A stretch of DNA of 41,861 nucleotides from Bacillota bacterium. GTDB taxonomy: Bacteria; Bacillota; Clostridia; Christensenellales; Aristaeellaceae. Numbering within the stretch: position 1 is the first letter of the stretch; each line of letters starts with the position of its first letter. Shown one piece after another: positions 32,408 through 41,821 of this stretch. The notes beneath the pieces are model-generated. The model was not told the origin of the DNA. It saw only the letters and a program-made list of their open reading frames with translations, and did no database searches. The stretch lies in assembly GCA_023411395.1 (NCBI GenBank), contig JAEYOV010000022.1:1-41861 (forward strand), written 5' to 3'. The translations under genes and the position numbers were made by a program.

Positions 32408-35400
32408 ATGGAATCCGGCCAGATGCTTGCGCAATTATACAGGGAGCTGCCCGAACTATCAGATAAGCTCACGGTGGAGCGGGTCATCTACAAGCAGGCG
32501 GAAAACAAGATCTACATCTCCTTCCTCTCCCAGGTACTGGTGGAAGAAAAAGCGTTTTTGCGCATGGAATACCTGATCCGCAATATGTATCCGGACACCC
32601 GCCTAGCCATCCGCGTGGCCAGCCCATCCCTGGCACAGGACTTTTTGAAAAACATCGGAAAATACAAACAGGTGTTCATTGATTTTGTCACCCGGGCCCA
32701 TCCCGCCTCCGCCACCTGGATCAAGGAGCTGGACTGGGAAGTGCAGGATGGCCGTGTCGTGCTCACCTTCCCGGACGAATTTTCCCTGCGCTTTATGCAG
32801 CGCAGCAATATTACCGAACGTATGGCCCAGGCGGTGTGGGACATCTTCCGCATCCGCGTGCCGGTGGAGCTTCGGGTCAGGGGCAACCAGGAAGCGCGGC
32901 TCCAGGCCCTGCGGGAGGAGCGGGAGCGGGAAGCGCAAATGCTCCGGGAGCTGGAGGCCGCCCGTACGGCTGCGGAAAGCGCCAAGCCCATGAAGGATGG
33001 CGCGGCCAAACAGTCTGCCGGCCGCCAGGGCAAAGGCACAGGGGCACAGGAGGACAAAATGAGGCCCATCAAGGGCCGCAGCATTGGTGATCCGCCGGTG
33101 CCCGTCAAGGAATTGACCAATGATACGGGTCTTGTCACCGTCCAGGGGGACATCCTCAAGGTGGAGAAGAAGGAACTGAAGGGCGGCGAAATGCTGCTGG
33201 TTTCCTTTATCCTTACCGATTACACCTCCTCCGTACAGTGCAAGATCTTTTTCCGCTACCGTAACCGCTTTCGCAAAAAGGATGACGACGGTGCGGATAC
33301 GCTGCCCATCACCCAGGAGGAGCGCATTGCTGTCCAGGAGGCGGCGGATAGGATCAAACCCGGCATGGCGGCGAAGGTACGCGGCGAATGTCTGTATGAT
33401 AGCTTTGCCAGGGAGGCGGCCATCACCGTCCGGGACATCATGCCGGCGCCCAGGGAAGTCCGCATGGATACCGCCGAGGAAAAGCGCGTGGAGCTGCATA
33501 TGCACACGCAAATGAGCGTGATGGACGCCACGGCTTCGGCCGCGGACCTTATCGCCCGGGCGGCCATGTGGGGTCATCCGGCGGTGGCCATCACCGATCA
33601 CGGCGTGGTGCAGGCTTTTCCGGCAGCCTTTTCCGCGGCGCAAAAGAACAATATCAAGCTCATTCCCGGCGTGGAGATCTACCTCACTGACGAGGCGCAA
33701 ATCGCGGCCGATGCCGACGAGAGGCCGCTGGACGCGCCCATTGTGGTACTGGACTTTGAAACAACGGGCTTGGATACCAACCGGGAGCACGTGATTGAAA
33801 TCGGCGCGGTCAAGCTTCTGGGCGGCAGCGTGGTGGATTCCTTCGGCACGCTGGTGAACCCCGGCATGCCGTTAAAGCCCAAGATCACCGAGATCACCGG
33901 CATTACGGACATGATGCTCAGGGACAAGCCCTCCGCCGAAACGGCCATCCCCCAACTGATGGACTTCATCGGCGATTGCGCCGTTGCCGCGCATAACACC
34001 AGCTTTGACATCTCCATGCTCCGTACAGAATTGAGGCGGCTGAACCGGACCTTTCAGGCGCCTCAGATCGACACCCTGGCTTTTGCGCGTAAATTATACC
34101 CGCAATTGAAAAGCCATCGCCTAGGGGCGGTGTGCAAGGCCCTTGGCGTTTCGCTGAAGGGCGCCCACCGGGCGGTGAACGATGCCGCCGCCACGGCCCA
34201 ATGCCTGTCCCGGATGATGGAGGCAGCCAGGGAAAAGGGCGCGAACAAGCTGTTTGAATTGAACTCTGTTCTCCAGGGCGGCGCGGTAGGGGACAGCTAC
34301 CATGCCATTTTGCTGGCGTCCACCCAAAAGGGTATGGAAAACCTGAACCGCATCGTCTCCGACAGTCATTTGAAATACTTCCGCCGCGTACCCCACGTGC
34401 CGAGGAATGTGCTGCAAAAATACCGGGAGGGGCTCATCGTGGGCTCCGCCTGCGAGGCGGGGGAGCTTTTCCAGGCCGTCTTGCGGGAGATGCCGGAAGA
34501 GGAATTGCGCAAGACTGCCCGGTTTTACGACTACCTGGAGATTCAGCCCGTTTACAACAACGCCTTTATGGTCAGGGAGGAACGCGTGCCCGACGAGGAA
34601 GCGCTTCGGAACTTGAACCGCAGGATCGTTTCCCTGGGGGATAAGCTGGGCATCCCCGTGGTGGCCACCGGCGACGTCCACTTTCTGGAGCCCCACGACG
34701 ATATTTTCCGGGCCATATTGCAGGCGGGCCTGGATTACAAGGATTGCGACCAGCAACCGCCGCTGTATTTCAAGACTACACAGGAGATGCTGGAGGAGTT
34801 TGCGTACCTGGGCGAAGCCAAGTGCCGGGAAGTGGTTATCGGCAACCCGCGCAAGATCGCCGATAAAGTGGAAAAGCTCCGCCTGTTTCCCAAACACCCC
34901 AAGGGCGAGGAAACCTTTCAGCCCTTTTGGGAGGACGCGGCGGATACCGTTCAAAGCATGGCCTGGGATACGGCCCGCAAGCTGTACGGCGATGATCTTC
35001 CGGATCTGATTGTGAAGCGGCTGGAGAAGGAGCTTGGCTCCATCATCGGCTACGGCTTTGCCACGCTGTACAACATCGCCCAGAAGCTGGTGAGCAAGTC
35101 ACTGTCCGACGGCTACCTGGTGGGCTCCCGCGGCTCCGTCGGCTCCTCCTTTGTGGCCACCATGTGCGGGATCACCGAGGTGAACCCCCTGCCGCCCCAT
35201 TACCGCTGCGTTCATTGCCGCCAGGGCTTTTTCGATGTGAACAAGGAGCGGTACAAGGTGGGCGTGGACCTTCCGGACAAGGATTGCCCCATCTGCGGGC
35301 AGAAGCTGCGCAAGGACGGTTATGACATCCCCTTTGAGGTGTTCCTTGGTTTCAAGGGCGACAAGGTGCCTGATATCGATCTGAACTTTTCCGGCGAGTA

Positions 35401-36796
35401 TCAGCCCAGGGCCCACGCTTACGTGGAGGAGTTGTTCGGCAAGGGCCATGTGTTTCGGGCCGGTACCATCTCCGCCCTGGCGGAAAAAACGGCCTATGGC
35501 TATGTGAGCAAATACCTGGAGGAGCGGGGCATCCAGGCCGGCAACGCGGAAAAGGAGCGGCTTGTTAACGGCTGCGTGGGCGTCAAGCGCACCACGGGGC
35601 AGCATCCCGGCGGCATGGTGGTTTTGCCCACGGAATATGAAATCTATCAGTTCACCGCCATCCAGCACCCGGCGGATGACGTGGGCAGCGATACCATTAC
35701 CACCCACTATGATTTCAGCTCCATGCACGACATTCTGGTCAAGCTGGACATCCTGGGCCACGACGATCCCACTATGATCCACCTGCTGGAGGAATTGACT
35801 CATATCCCGTATCAGGAAATCCCTCTGGATGACAAGGCGGTCATGTCGCTGTTTGAAAGCCCCAAGGCACTTAAAGTCGACCCCGAGGCGCTTGGCTGCT
35901 CCACGGGCACCCTGGGCATACCGGAATTCGGCACGGGCTTTGTGCGCCAGATGCTGGAGGATACCAAGCCCTCCACCATGGAGGAACTGATCCGCCTATC
36001 GGGCTTGAGCCACGGCACCGACGTGTGGCTGGGCAATGCCAAGGATATCATAACCTCCGGCACCGCCACGCTTTCCCAGTGCATCTGCACCCGTGACGAC
36101 ATCATGAACTACCTCATTTCCAAGGGCGTGCAGAGCAAAATGGCCTTTGACACCATGGAAAGCGTGCGCAAGGGCAAAGGTCTGAAGCCTGAAATGGAAG
36201 AGGCCATGATCGCCGCAGATGTGCCGGTGTGGTTCATTGACAGTTGCAAAAAGATCAAGTACATGTTCCCCAAGGGTCACGCCGTGGCCTATGTGACCAT
36301 GGCTCTTCGGGTGGGCTGGTATAAGGTGCATCAGCCGCTGGCCTACTATGCCGCCTATTTCACCGTCCGCGGCGACGGGTTTGACGGAGCCAGGATGCTG
36401 CTGGGCGCTGATGTGATCCGGGGCATTTTAAAAGGTTACAAGGAGCAGGAGCAGAAGCTGACCGAAAAGGAAAAGGACGAGATCACCGCACTGGAACTTG
36501 TGCTGGAAATGCACATGCGGGGCATTTCCTTCCTGCCTGCCGACCTGTACAAAAGCGACGCCAGGCGCTTTTTGATGGAGGACGGCAAGCTGCGCGTGCC
36601 CTTCATTTCCCTGGGCGGGCTGGGGGAGGCGGCGGCGGAGGCCATCATAAGGGAACGGTCCACGCCGTTTTTATCCATCGAGGATTTGAAAAACAGGGCG
36701 CGTTTGTCCAGCGCAGTGATTGAGCTATTGCGGGAACACGGGTGCCTGAATGGCATGACGGAAACCAGCCAGATGACGCTGTTCAACTTTCTTTGA
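32408..36796 (+). CDS. polC: DNA polymerase III PolC-type alpha subunit
   Basis: A 1462-aa replicative polymerase of low-GC Gram-positive type. In order: N-terminal domain (about 1-210), OB-fold (about 235-345), PHP domain opening with VELHMHTQMSVMDA (from 361), the inserted 3'-5' exonuclease with DFETTG (from 449), the second PHP half, then the polymerase with a zinc finger (CVHC near 936 and CPICG), and the catalytic PDIDLNF acids Asp989 and Asp991. GPxG/HPGGMVV-type segments follow. Domain order and length match Bacillus PolC. The start ATG is 14 nt after GGAGG (32389-32393), longer than usual, with no in-frame alternative. It ends the + strand block and converges with holA. Confidence 0.97.
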   Translation: MESGQMLAQLYRELPELSDKLTVERVIYKQAENKIYISFLSQVLVEEKAFLRMEYLIRNMYPDTRLAIRVASPSLAQDFLKNIGKYKQVFIDFVTRAHPASATWIKELDWEVQDGRVVLTFPDEFSLRFMQRSNITERMAQAVWDIFRIRVPVELRVRGNQEARLQALREEREREAQMLRELEAARTAAESAKPMKDGAAKQSAGRQGKGTGAQEDKMRPIKGRSIGDPPVPVKELTNDTGLVTVQGDILKVEKKELKGGEMLLVSFILTDYTSSVQCKIFFRYRNRFRKKDDDGADTLPITQEERIAVQEAADRIKPGMAAKVRGECLYDSFAREAAITVRDIMPAPREVRMDTAEEKRVELHMHTQMSVMDATASAADLIARAAMWGHPAVAITDHGVVQAFPAAFSAAQKNNIKLIPGVEIYLTDEAQIAADADERPLDAPIVVLDFETTGLDTNREHVIEIGAVKLLGGSVVDSFGTLVNPGMPLKPKITEITGITDMMLRDKPSAETAIPQLMDFIGDCAVAAHNTSFDISMLRTELRRLNRTFQAPQIDTLAFARKLYPQLKSHRLGAVCKALGVSLKGAHRAVNDAAATAQCLSRMMEAAREKGANKLFELNSVLQGGAVGDSYHAILLASTQKGMENLNRIVSDSHLKYFRRVPHVPRNVLQKYREGLIVGSACEAGELFQAVLREMPEEELRKTARFYDYLEIQPVYNNAFMVREERVPDEEALRNLNRRIVSLGDKLGIPVVATGDVHFLEPHDDIFRAILQAGLDYKDCDQQPPLYFKTTQEMLEEFAYLGEAKCREVVIGNPRKIADKVEKLRLFPKHPKGEETFQPFWEDAADTVQSMAWDTARKLYGDDLPDLIVKRLEKELGSIIGYGFATLYNIAQKLVSKSLSDGYLVGSRGSVGSSFVATMCGITEVNPLPPHYRCVHCRQGFFDVNKERYKVGVDLPDKDCPICGQKLRKDGYDIPFEVFLGFKGDKVPDIDLNFSGEYQPRAHAYVEELFGKGHVFRAGTISALAEKTAYGYVSKYLEERGIQAGNAEKERLVNGCVGVKRTTGQHPGGMVVLPTEYEIYQFTAIQHPADDVGSDTITTHYDFSSMHDILVKLDILGHDDPTMIHLLEELTHIPYQEIPLDDKAVMSLFESPKALKVDPEALGCSTGTLGIPEFGTGFVRQMLEDTKPSTMEELIRLSGLSHGTDVWLGNAKDIITSGTATLSQCICTRDDIMNYLISKGVQSKMAFDTMESVRKGKGLKPEMEEAMIAADVPVWFIDSCKKIKYMFPKGHAVAYVTMALRVGWYKVHQPLAYYAAYFTVRGDGFDGARMLLGADVIRGILKGYKEQEQKLTEKEKDEITALELVLEMHMRGISFLPADLYKSDARRFLMEDGKLRVPFISLGGLGEAAAEAIIRERSTPFLSIEDLKNRARLSSAVIELLREHGCLNGMTETSQMTLFNFL

Positions 36797-36820
36797 TTTG
36801 CAAGCGCATAGTGAAAAGAC

Positions 36821-36851
36821 GGAGGGAAAAATATCCTTCCTCCTTTCTATT
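36821..36851. terminator. Bidirectional terminator between polC and holA
   Basis: A stem GGAGG(G)AA/TTCCTCC (36821-36828 with 36837-36843) followed rightward by TTTCTATTTT and leftward by CGTCTTTTC, in the 102-bp gap between convergent genes. Rest of the gap shows nothing. Confidence 0.55.
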
Positions 36852-36898
36852 TTGGGATGGCTGGCTACCCTTCGCTGCATGGATATTTTGATATGACA

Positions 36899-37969
36899 TC
36901 ATGCCCTCATAAAGGTGGCCTTCTCCAAATCTTCAATCTTAAGCCTCGATAATAGCAGCATCATCCTTTCCACGGAGCCATCCTCCGCCATGCGGCCGGA
37001 CTTTACAGAATACTCCGTATCCACGCAAAAACCCATGGCAGCCTCCAACTGATCCAGGGTATAGGCGGACGCCTGCCTGGCCGCCCGGTCCACCGCGAAG
37101 GGGGGGATGCCAAGGCGGCTTTTGATATCCGCCGGGGAAGCGCCGTTTTCCTTGAGTGATTTGTAATGGAACAATATACGGTACTGCCGCAGGATCATGG
37201 CCAGGATGCCAAACCGGCTGCCGCCGGTGCGCAGCATGTTTTCAAACAGGCTGAACGCCCTTGGCGTCTTCCCTTCCACCAGGGCATCCACCATATCGAA
37301 TACCGACGCTTCCAGCGACCGTGTGGCCACCGCCTGAATATCCTCCGCCGTTACCTGCGTTCGCTCCCCCGTGTGGGCGGCCAGCTTTTCCATTTCGCCC
37401 CGAAGCAGCGCGGCATCCTTGCCTACGGTGAAGGCAAGATTCGAGGCGGCGGCAGGGGAAATCTCCTTGCCAAGGCTACGCATGGTCTTGATGATCCAGC
37501 GGTTCAATTCTTCGTTGTCCAGTGTGTCAAACAGAACAATGGCCCCATGCTTTTTGATGGCGCCGTACAGCTTTCTTCGGGCGTCGGCCTTTCCCTTTTC
37601 ATGGAACACGATGCAGGTGGTGGAGGGCACGTTGGCCAGATAATCGCAGAATGCCTTTGTCTGGTCATCCTCCTCCGGTGCCTCCTCATTTTCCTCGCTC
37701 TTGCGGGAGGGGCGCAGCAGGGCGCATTCCTTTACCAGCACAAGCCGGCGCTCTGCCATAAAGGGCAGCGTTTCCGCCGCCGCCCGCAATACCTGCAGGG
37801 AGGGGTTCTCCAGCACCGTTTCGTTCAGCGCCTCCAGCCCTGATGGCAGCAGCGCCTTGCGCAATTGCTCCAGCGCCGATTGCTTGATGTATTCCTCGAT
37901 GCCCTCCATCAAATACAGTGAATTGATCTGTCCTGCCTTGACAGCCTTGAAGAATTCCGTATGGTTCAT
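36899..37969 (-). CDS. holA: DNA polymerase III delta subunit (HolA)
   Basis: A 356-aa clamp-loader delta subunit with YqeN-type features: an N-terminal NSLYLMEGIEEY segment like the family's LYG.E opening, FMAERRLVLVKEC, an AAA+-like fold without a functional Walker A, and the C-terminal collar domain FAVDRAARQASAYTLDQLEAA. A Glu-rich insert (about 120-135) is not usual. It opens the beta clamp for loading at the replication fork. ATG 37969 follows the comEC stop by 4 nt, with GGAG inside the comEC end as ribosome binding site. Third gene of the MBL-comEC-holA run. Confidence 0.92.
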   Translation of the reverse strand: MNHTEFFKAVKAGQINSLYLMEGIEEYIKQSALEQLRKALLPSGLEALNETVLENPSLQVLRAAAETLPFMAERRLVLVKECALLRPSRKSEENEEAPEEDDQTKAFCDYLANVPSTTCIVFHEKGKADARRKLYGAIKKHGAIVLFDTLDNEELNRWIIKTMRSLGKEISPAAASNLAFTVGKDAALLRGEMEKLAAHTGERTQVTAEDIQAVATRSLEASVFDMVDALVEGKTPRAFSLFENMLRTGGSRFGILAMILRQYRILFHYKSLKENGASPADIKSRLGIPPFAVDRAARQASAYTLDQLEAAMGFCVDTEYSVKSGRMAEDGSVERMMLLLSRLKIEDLEKATFMRA

Positions 37970-37973
37970 GGCG

Positions 37974-40340
37974 CTACTCCTTTTTGTAAGGATGAACTTG
38001 CCAGTTGTCTTCCTGAACAAGCAGCGTGACTGCCCCAGATTGATCCGTTCTGTACACGGCGATATTTTGGCCGCCAAGCCTTTCCACAGTCTTTAGGGAA
38101 GGCAGCGCGCCCAGCCCGGAGCAGCTCAGCAATGCCATTTGCGGGCTGACCGTGCTCAAAAAATCGTCCGCCGTGCTGCCCGCGCTGCCGTGATGGGCCA
38201 CTTTCAATATGTCAGCCCCCGCCGCGGCATATTGTTCATATTCGCCGGTGATATCGCCCGTGGTCAAAAGGCTGACGCCCTCCATTTGCAGATAAGCCGC
38301 CAGCGAGGAATGGTTGGCGTCCTGCCCTGGCCGCACGGTTCCCTGCTTGGGCCACAGCACGGTCATGGCGGTACGCGGGCTTGTGAGCACATCCCCCGCG
38401 TGCAGCATCTTTACCGGGATCCCCTTTTCGCGGAGTAGCGCCAGTTGCATCAGCCCCTCCGCGTCCGGCAGGGCGTCTTCGGCCCCTTCCGGGATATACG
38501 CGCACCGGATTTCGATGTCTTCCGCCAACAGCCGCTTGAGCCCGCCGGCGTGGTCCAGGTGCAGGTGGGTCAATACCAGCGCGTCAACGCTCCGCCCCTC
38601 GCCACGCAAATAATCGGCCACCTCCGCTCCCGTCTGACCCGTATCGATCACAGCGGTGTACGCGCCGTCTTCCAGGATGGCGGCGTCCGCGTCGCCCACG
38701 CTGAGCTGGATGTACCGCACATCATGGTTGATCAGGGCAATACTCCCGCCTACGGCAAAGAGAATGGCGGCAGCCAGCAGAAGCGCCCGCTGCCTGCCCC
38801 GCCACAGGACATAGGGGGAGAGCAGAATCAAAAAGGCGATGCCGCCAACGATGGCCGGCCAGGCGGGAGAGGCGACTTTCACGGCCATGCCGGGAACATC
38901 CGCGGCAAAACCGACCGCACCCAGCATAAGATCCGCAAGCCATCCGGCCACCGTGCCAGCCGCCTGGCCGATTACGCCAAGCGGGCTCAAAACAAGCGCC
39001 AGCAAAAAAGCCACCATCAATACCGCCACATAAGGGATCACCAGCAAATTCACGAAGATGCCCAGCAGGGAAATCCCATGGTACCAACAAGCCAGAGGGA
39101 GCGCCACGCCGATTTGCGCCGTGATGCCAAGGGCCGGCAATGCCTTGATGCTTTGCCATTTCCGGTAAAGATACCGCCGGAAACGGCCCTTTCCTCTCTG
39201 CTTTTTGCCGGGGAAAAGCCGGTTTTGCCATTTGATAAGCGGCTCGCCCAGCAGCAGCATGGCAGCCACCGCGCCGAAGGAAAGCTGGAAGCCGGGGGAC
39301 AAAAGGTCCAGCGGCTTTATCAGCAGCCATATCAGAAACGCAGTGGAAACGGAGGTCAGGGGATCATGATGCCGCCCCGATAATTTTGCGCCCAGGTAAA
39401 CAAGCAGCATCAGCGACGAACGGATCACAGGTGCGCTGAAGCCCACCAGCCAGCTATAGGCGAGAAGGAAGACAGCCACAATGATAAAGCGCGCCTTTGG
39501 CCGTACCTTGAGCCTTTTTAGAAGCCATACAGCCATGGCGGCCAGGTAGGCCACATGCAGCCCGGAAATCGAGAGTACATGCGCCGTACCGGTAATCCGA
39601 AAATCTTCCCGCGATTCCTCGGGCAACTGGTCGTTGGTGCCCAGAAGCATGACGGAGGCCAGCGCCGCCTTGTCACCCATGACATTTTGAAGCGCTTGCG
39701 TCAATGCGCAGCGCAGCCGGTAGGCGTAACTCCCGTCCCATGCCGTTTCCGGCGGGGCAACGGTCAAACCATCCCGACCGTACAGGCATACGAATGTACC
39801 GCGTTGCTTCAAATACAGTTCAAAATCAAACCCGTGGGGATTTTGCCGGCCGTCCGGGTGATACAGTTTGCCGGAAAACGCGACACGGCTGCCATTTTCA
39901 AGGGCAGGGGCAAGCTCTCCTTCCTTTAGATAAAAAGTCCAGTAGGCCTTGCCCGTAAGCGTGCTGCCGTCCAAAGCCACGCCGCTTAAGGTACAGGCGA
40001 TTTGCCCGTCTTCCCGGGAGCGCACCTGTCCGAATACCGTTCCGGTAAACGCATAATTTCCCTCCGGCGGGCGGGCGGGGCTGGCGCCCCATGAAGCCAG
40101 CACAAGCCCCAGAAAAAAGAAGGCCGGGAACATGCCAAGCGCCGTTTTCCTGCCTGAGAGGAACCAGACAATGGCCAGCAGACAGGCGATGAGCAGCCCG
40201 GCCGCCCACAATAAGCAGAAGGGCCGGGAAGCGCCGATAAGCACTCCCGCGCCATAGCACAGTGCGGCGCATACAAGAGGCCGTGCCGCAAAGAAGGGGA
40301 GGGGGCGCTTTTTTGTCTCAAGGAGGGGGGAGTCAACCAT
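37974..40340 (-). CDS. comEC: ComEC/Rec2 DNA-uptake channel protein
   Basis: A 788-aa competence protein. After an N-terminal helix pair and an OB-like DUF4131 region (about 70-200), the central competence domain has about ten helices (for example SISGLHVAYLAAM and SWLVGFSAPVIRSS). The C-terminal metallo-beta-lactamase domain has THLHLDHAGG near 588-597, GDITGEYE and VAHHGSAGSTADDF. It forms the membrane pore for single-stranded DNA. ATG 40340 lies 5 nt after the MBL gene's stop with GGGAAG as ribosome site; a GTG three codons earlier is less well placed. All motifs are intact. It is followed by holA, as in many Firmicutes. Confidence 0.94.
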   Translation of the reverse strand: MVDSPLLETKKRPLPFFAARPLVCAALCYGAGVLIGASRPFCLLWAAGLLIACLLAIVWFLSGRKTALGMFPAFFFLGLVLASWGASPARPPEGNYAFTGTVFGQVRSREDGQIACTLSGVALDGSTLTGKAYWTFYLKEGELAPALENGSRVAFSGKLYHPDGRQNPHGFDFELYLKQRGTFVCLYGRDGLTVAPPETAWDGSYAYRLRCALTQALQNVMGDKAALASVMLLGTNDQLPEESREDFRITGTAHVLSISGLHVAYLAAMAVWLLKRLKVRPKARFIIVAVFLLAYSWLVGFSAPVIRSSLMLLVYLGAKLSGRHHDPLTSVSTAFLIWLLIKPLDLLSPGFQLSFGAVAAMLLLGEPLIKWQNRLFPGKKQRGKGRFRRYLYRKWQSIKALPALGITAQIGVALPLACWYHGISLLGIFVNLLVIPYVAVLMVAFLLALVLSPLGVIGQAAGTVAGWLADLMLGAVGFAADVPGMAVKVASPAWPAIVGGIAFLILLSPYVLWRGRQRALLLAAAILFAVGGSIALINHDVRYIQLSVGDADAAILEDGAYTAVIDTGQTGAEVADYLRGEGRSVDALVLTHLHLDHAGGLKRLLAEDIEIRCAYIPEGAEDALPDAEGLMQLALLREKGIPVKMLHAGDVLTSPRTAMTVLWPKQGTVRPGQDANHSSLAAYLQMEGVSLLTTGDITGEYEQYAAAGADILKVAHHGSAGSTADDFLSTVSPQMALLSCSGLGALPSLKTVERLGGQNIAVYRTDQSGAVTLLVQEDNWQVHPYKKE

Positions 40341-40345
40341 GTGCG

Positions 40346-41077
40346 TCACTTCCCGCCGTCAACCTGAATCACCAGATCGGGTTTCACCAAAATGGTATGG
40401 GGGAATATAACCGCTGCCTCTTTCAGCAGCGTGGCTTCGTCCACATCAGGCCGCAAATGGGTGACGATCAGCCTTCCGGCCCCTATATCACGGGCCAGCT
40501 CCGCCGCCTGGCATGCCGCCATATGGGGGCTGCTTTCCTTCCACTGGGACTTTAGGAAGCAGCCATCCGCCAGCAATACCGATACGCCCCGGTAAAAGTC
40601 CGCAAGCTCGGGGTGCACGTTCGTATCGCCCGTATAGCCGAAAGAACCTATGCGAAAGCCCACCGCGGGTACGGGGTGGCGGGCCGGGCCGCACATAACG
40701 TTCAAACCGCCTATTTGCAGCGTGTCTCCCGCTTGAATCCAGTGCATATGGAAGGATTCCGACTCCTGAAGGAACCGGACGGTAGGCGACGTATCATCCT
40801 TGGGCGCGTATACATGAAGGGGCTTTGCGCCGTCCTGCTTAAGGCGGATATCCAGATAATAGCGGAGCGCCATCATATCCGAGCAATGGTCGGCGTGGCC
40901 GTGGGAAAGAAGCACCGCCGTCAAATGTGCCGGATCAAGCCGTGCCATCAGCCGGGCCAGTACGCCGGGACCGCAATCCATCAGAACACGGTCATTGCCT
41001 TGCGAAAGCAGATAACCCGAGCAGGCGCCCCCCGCGGCCGGATAAGGCCCGTTGTACCCCAGAACGCGGATGTCCAT
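40346..41077 (-). CDS. MBL-fold metallo-hydrolase
   Basis: A 243-aa metallo-beta-lactamase fold protein of the YhfI/RNase Z-like type. Zinc ligands are SHGHADH (His59, His61, Asp63, His64), FGYTGDTN and VTHLRPD. It lacks the beta-CASP domain of RNase J and the exosite arm of RNase Z, so tRNA processing is not implied; the substrate is unknown. GGAGG lies 8 nt before ATG 41077. It starts the MBL-comEC-holA run under the promoter 41103-41131. Confidence 0.85.
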   Translation of the reverse strand: MDIRVLGYNGPYPAAGGACSGYLLSQGNDRVLMDCGPGVLARLMARLDPAHLTAVLLSHGHADHCSDMMALRYYLDIRLKQDGAKPLHVYAPKDDTSPTVRFLQESESFHMHWIQAGDTLQIGGLNVMCGPARHPVPAVGFRIGSFGYTGDTNVHPELADFYRGVSVLLADGCFLKSQWKESSPHMAACQAAELARDIGAGRLIVTHLRPDVDEATLLKEAAVIFPHTILVKPDLVIQVDGGK

Positions 41078-41102
41078 TCTATCGACCTCCCGATTTTTCC
41101 TT

Positions 41103-41131
41103 ATTGTACCATAGCCCGGAGACCTGTACAA
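41103..41131 (-). promoter_or_regulatory. Promoter of MBL-comEC-holA
   Basis: On the minus strand: -35 TTGTAC (41131-41126), 17-nt spacer, -10 TACAAT (41108-41103), with an extended TGG before the -10. It lies 26 nt before the coding start and abuts the hpf terminator. Confidence 0.82.
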
Positions 41132-41159
41132 TAGAAAGGCCGCCGGCTGCCCGGCGGCC
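41131..41159 (-). terminator. Terminator of hpf
   Basis: A perfect 9-bp GC stem (41159-41151 with 41146-41138), 4-nt loop, then TTTCTAT on the minus strand. The tail ends in the first base of the next promoter's -35. Bases 41160-41233 hold nothing else. Confidence 0.8.
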
Positions 41160-41233
41160 CCAAAAGTAAATACTTTTCATTTCGTTTCCAATGCCAACGG
41201 CTGTTCCGGATTGTTATGGATCGGGAAGCGGCA

Positions 41234-41776
41234 TTAATTTTCCGGCTCCAAAAGGCCCAGGTTGCCATCCTTGCGCAGGTACAGCACGTTGGTGCGCTCA
41301 GTCTCGTTATTGACAAATACGAAGAAGGCGTGGCCCAGCAGCTCCATTTGCAGCGCGGCATCCTCCACCGACATGGGACGGACGGGGAACTGCTTTACGC
41401 GCACCACGCGGCGCTCTTCCTGGCTGCCCGCGGCGGCATCCTCGATGAATTCCATTTCGGTATTTTTGAAAGCATCCTCCCGCAGCCGTTTCTCCAGCTT
41501 GGTGCGGTGGCGGTGGATCTGTTTTTCCAGCTTGGCCAGCGCCTGGTCGATGGCCAGGAACAGGTTATCCTCGGCGGAAGCTTCCGCCCGTAAGATTACG
41601 CCCTCGAAGGGCACGGTGATTTCAGCGATGCGGCGGCTTGAGCGCTCCTTGGATAGCCGCACGAACATTTCGGTATCCTGCTTCAAATACCGCTCCATGC
41701 GGTTTGTTTTTTTCATGATCCGGTCTGTGATGCCAGGCGTTACCACCATGTTTTTTCCGGTGATTGTCGTCTTCAT
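41234..41776 (-). CDS. hpf: Ribosome hibernation promoting factor, long form
   Basis: A 180-aa long-form HPF (YvyD type). The N-terminal S30Ae domain (about 1-100) has VTPGITDRIMKKTNRMERYL and the positively charged helix AIDQALAKLEKQIHRHRTKLEK. An acidic, variable linker precedes the C-terminal dimerisation domain (about 122-178: VVRVKQFPVRPMSVEDAALQMELLGHAFFVF). It joins two 70S ribosomes into inactive 100S dimers in stationary phase. AAAGGAG lies about 9 nt before the ATG. A perfect dyad at 41803-41821 is in its upstream leader. It is probably monocistronic, ended at 41138-41159. Confidence 0.95.
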   Translation of the reverse strand: MKTTITGKNMVVTPGITDRIMKKTNRMERYLKQDTEMFVRLSKERSSRRIAEITVPFEGVILRAEASAEDNLFLAIDQALAKLEKQIHRHRTKLEKRLREDAFKNTEMEFIEDAAAGSQEERRVVRVKQFPVRPMSVEDAALQMELLGHAFFVFVNNETERTNVLYLRKDGNLGLLEPEN

Positions 41777-41802
41777 GGTATTTGCTCCTTTATGTGAGAT
41801 GG

Positions 41803-41821
41803 TTCATCCCCCGGGGATGAA
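41803..41821. promoter_or_regulatory. Perfect dyad upstream of hpf
   Basis: TTCATCCCC and GGGGATGAA around a single C, 27 nt before the hpf start. There is no T-run on the downstream side for hpf, so it is not a terminator; it may be an operator or leader hairpin. The promoter itself is likely beyond the window edge. Confidence 0.45.

Noticed and set aside
32603..33790. 395-codon minus-strand frame opposite polC
   Set aside because: Antisense shadow of the OB-fold and PHP regions of PolC; no recognisable domain.
38445..39383. 312-codon plus-strand frame opposite comEC
   Set aside because: Rich in Gln, His and Arg as expected from the reverse of a membrane gene; comEC has complete motifs.
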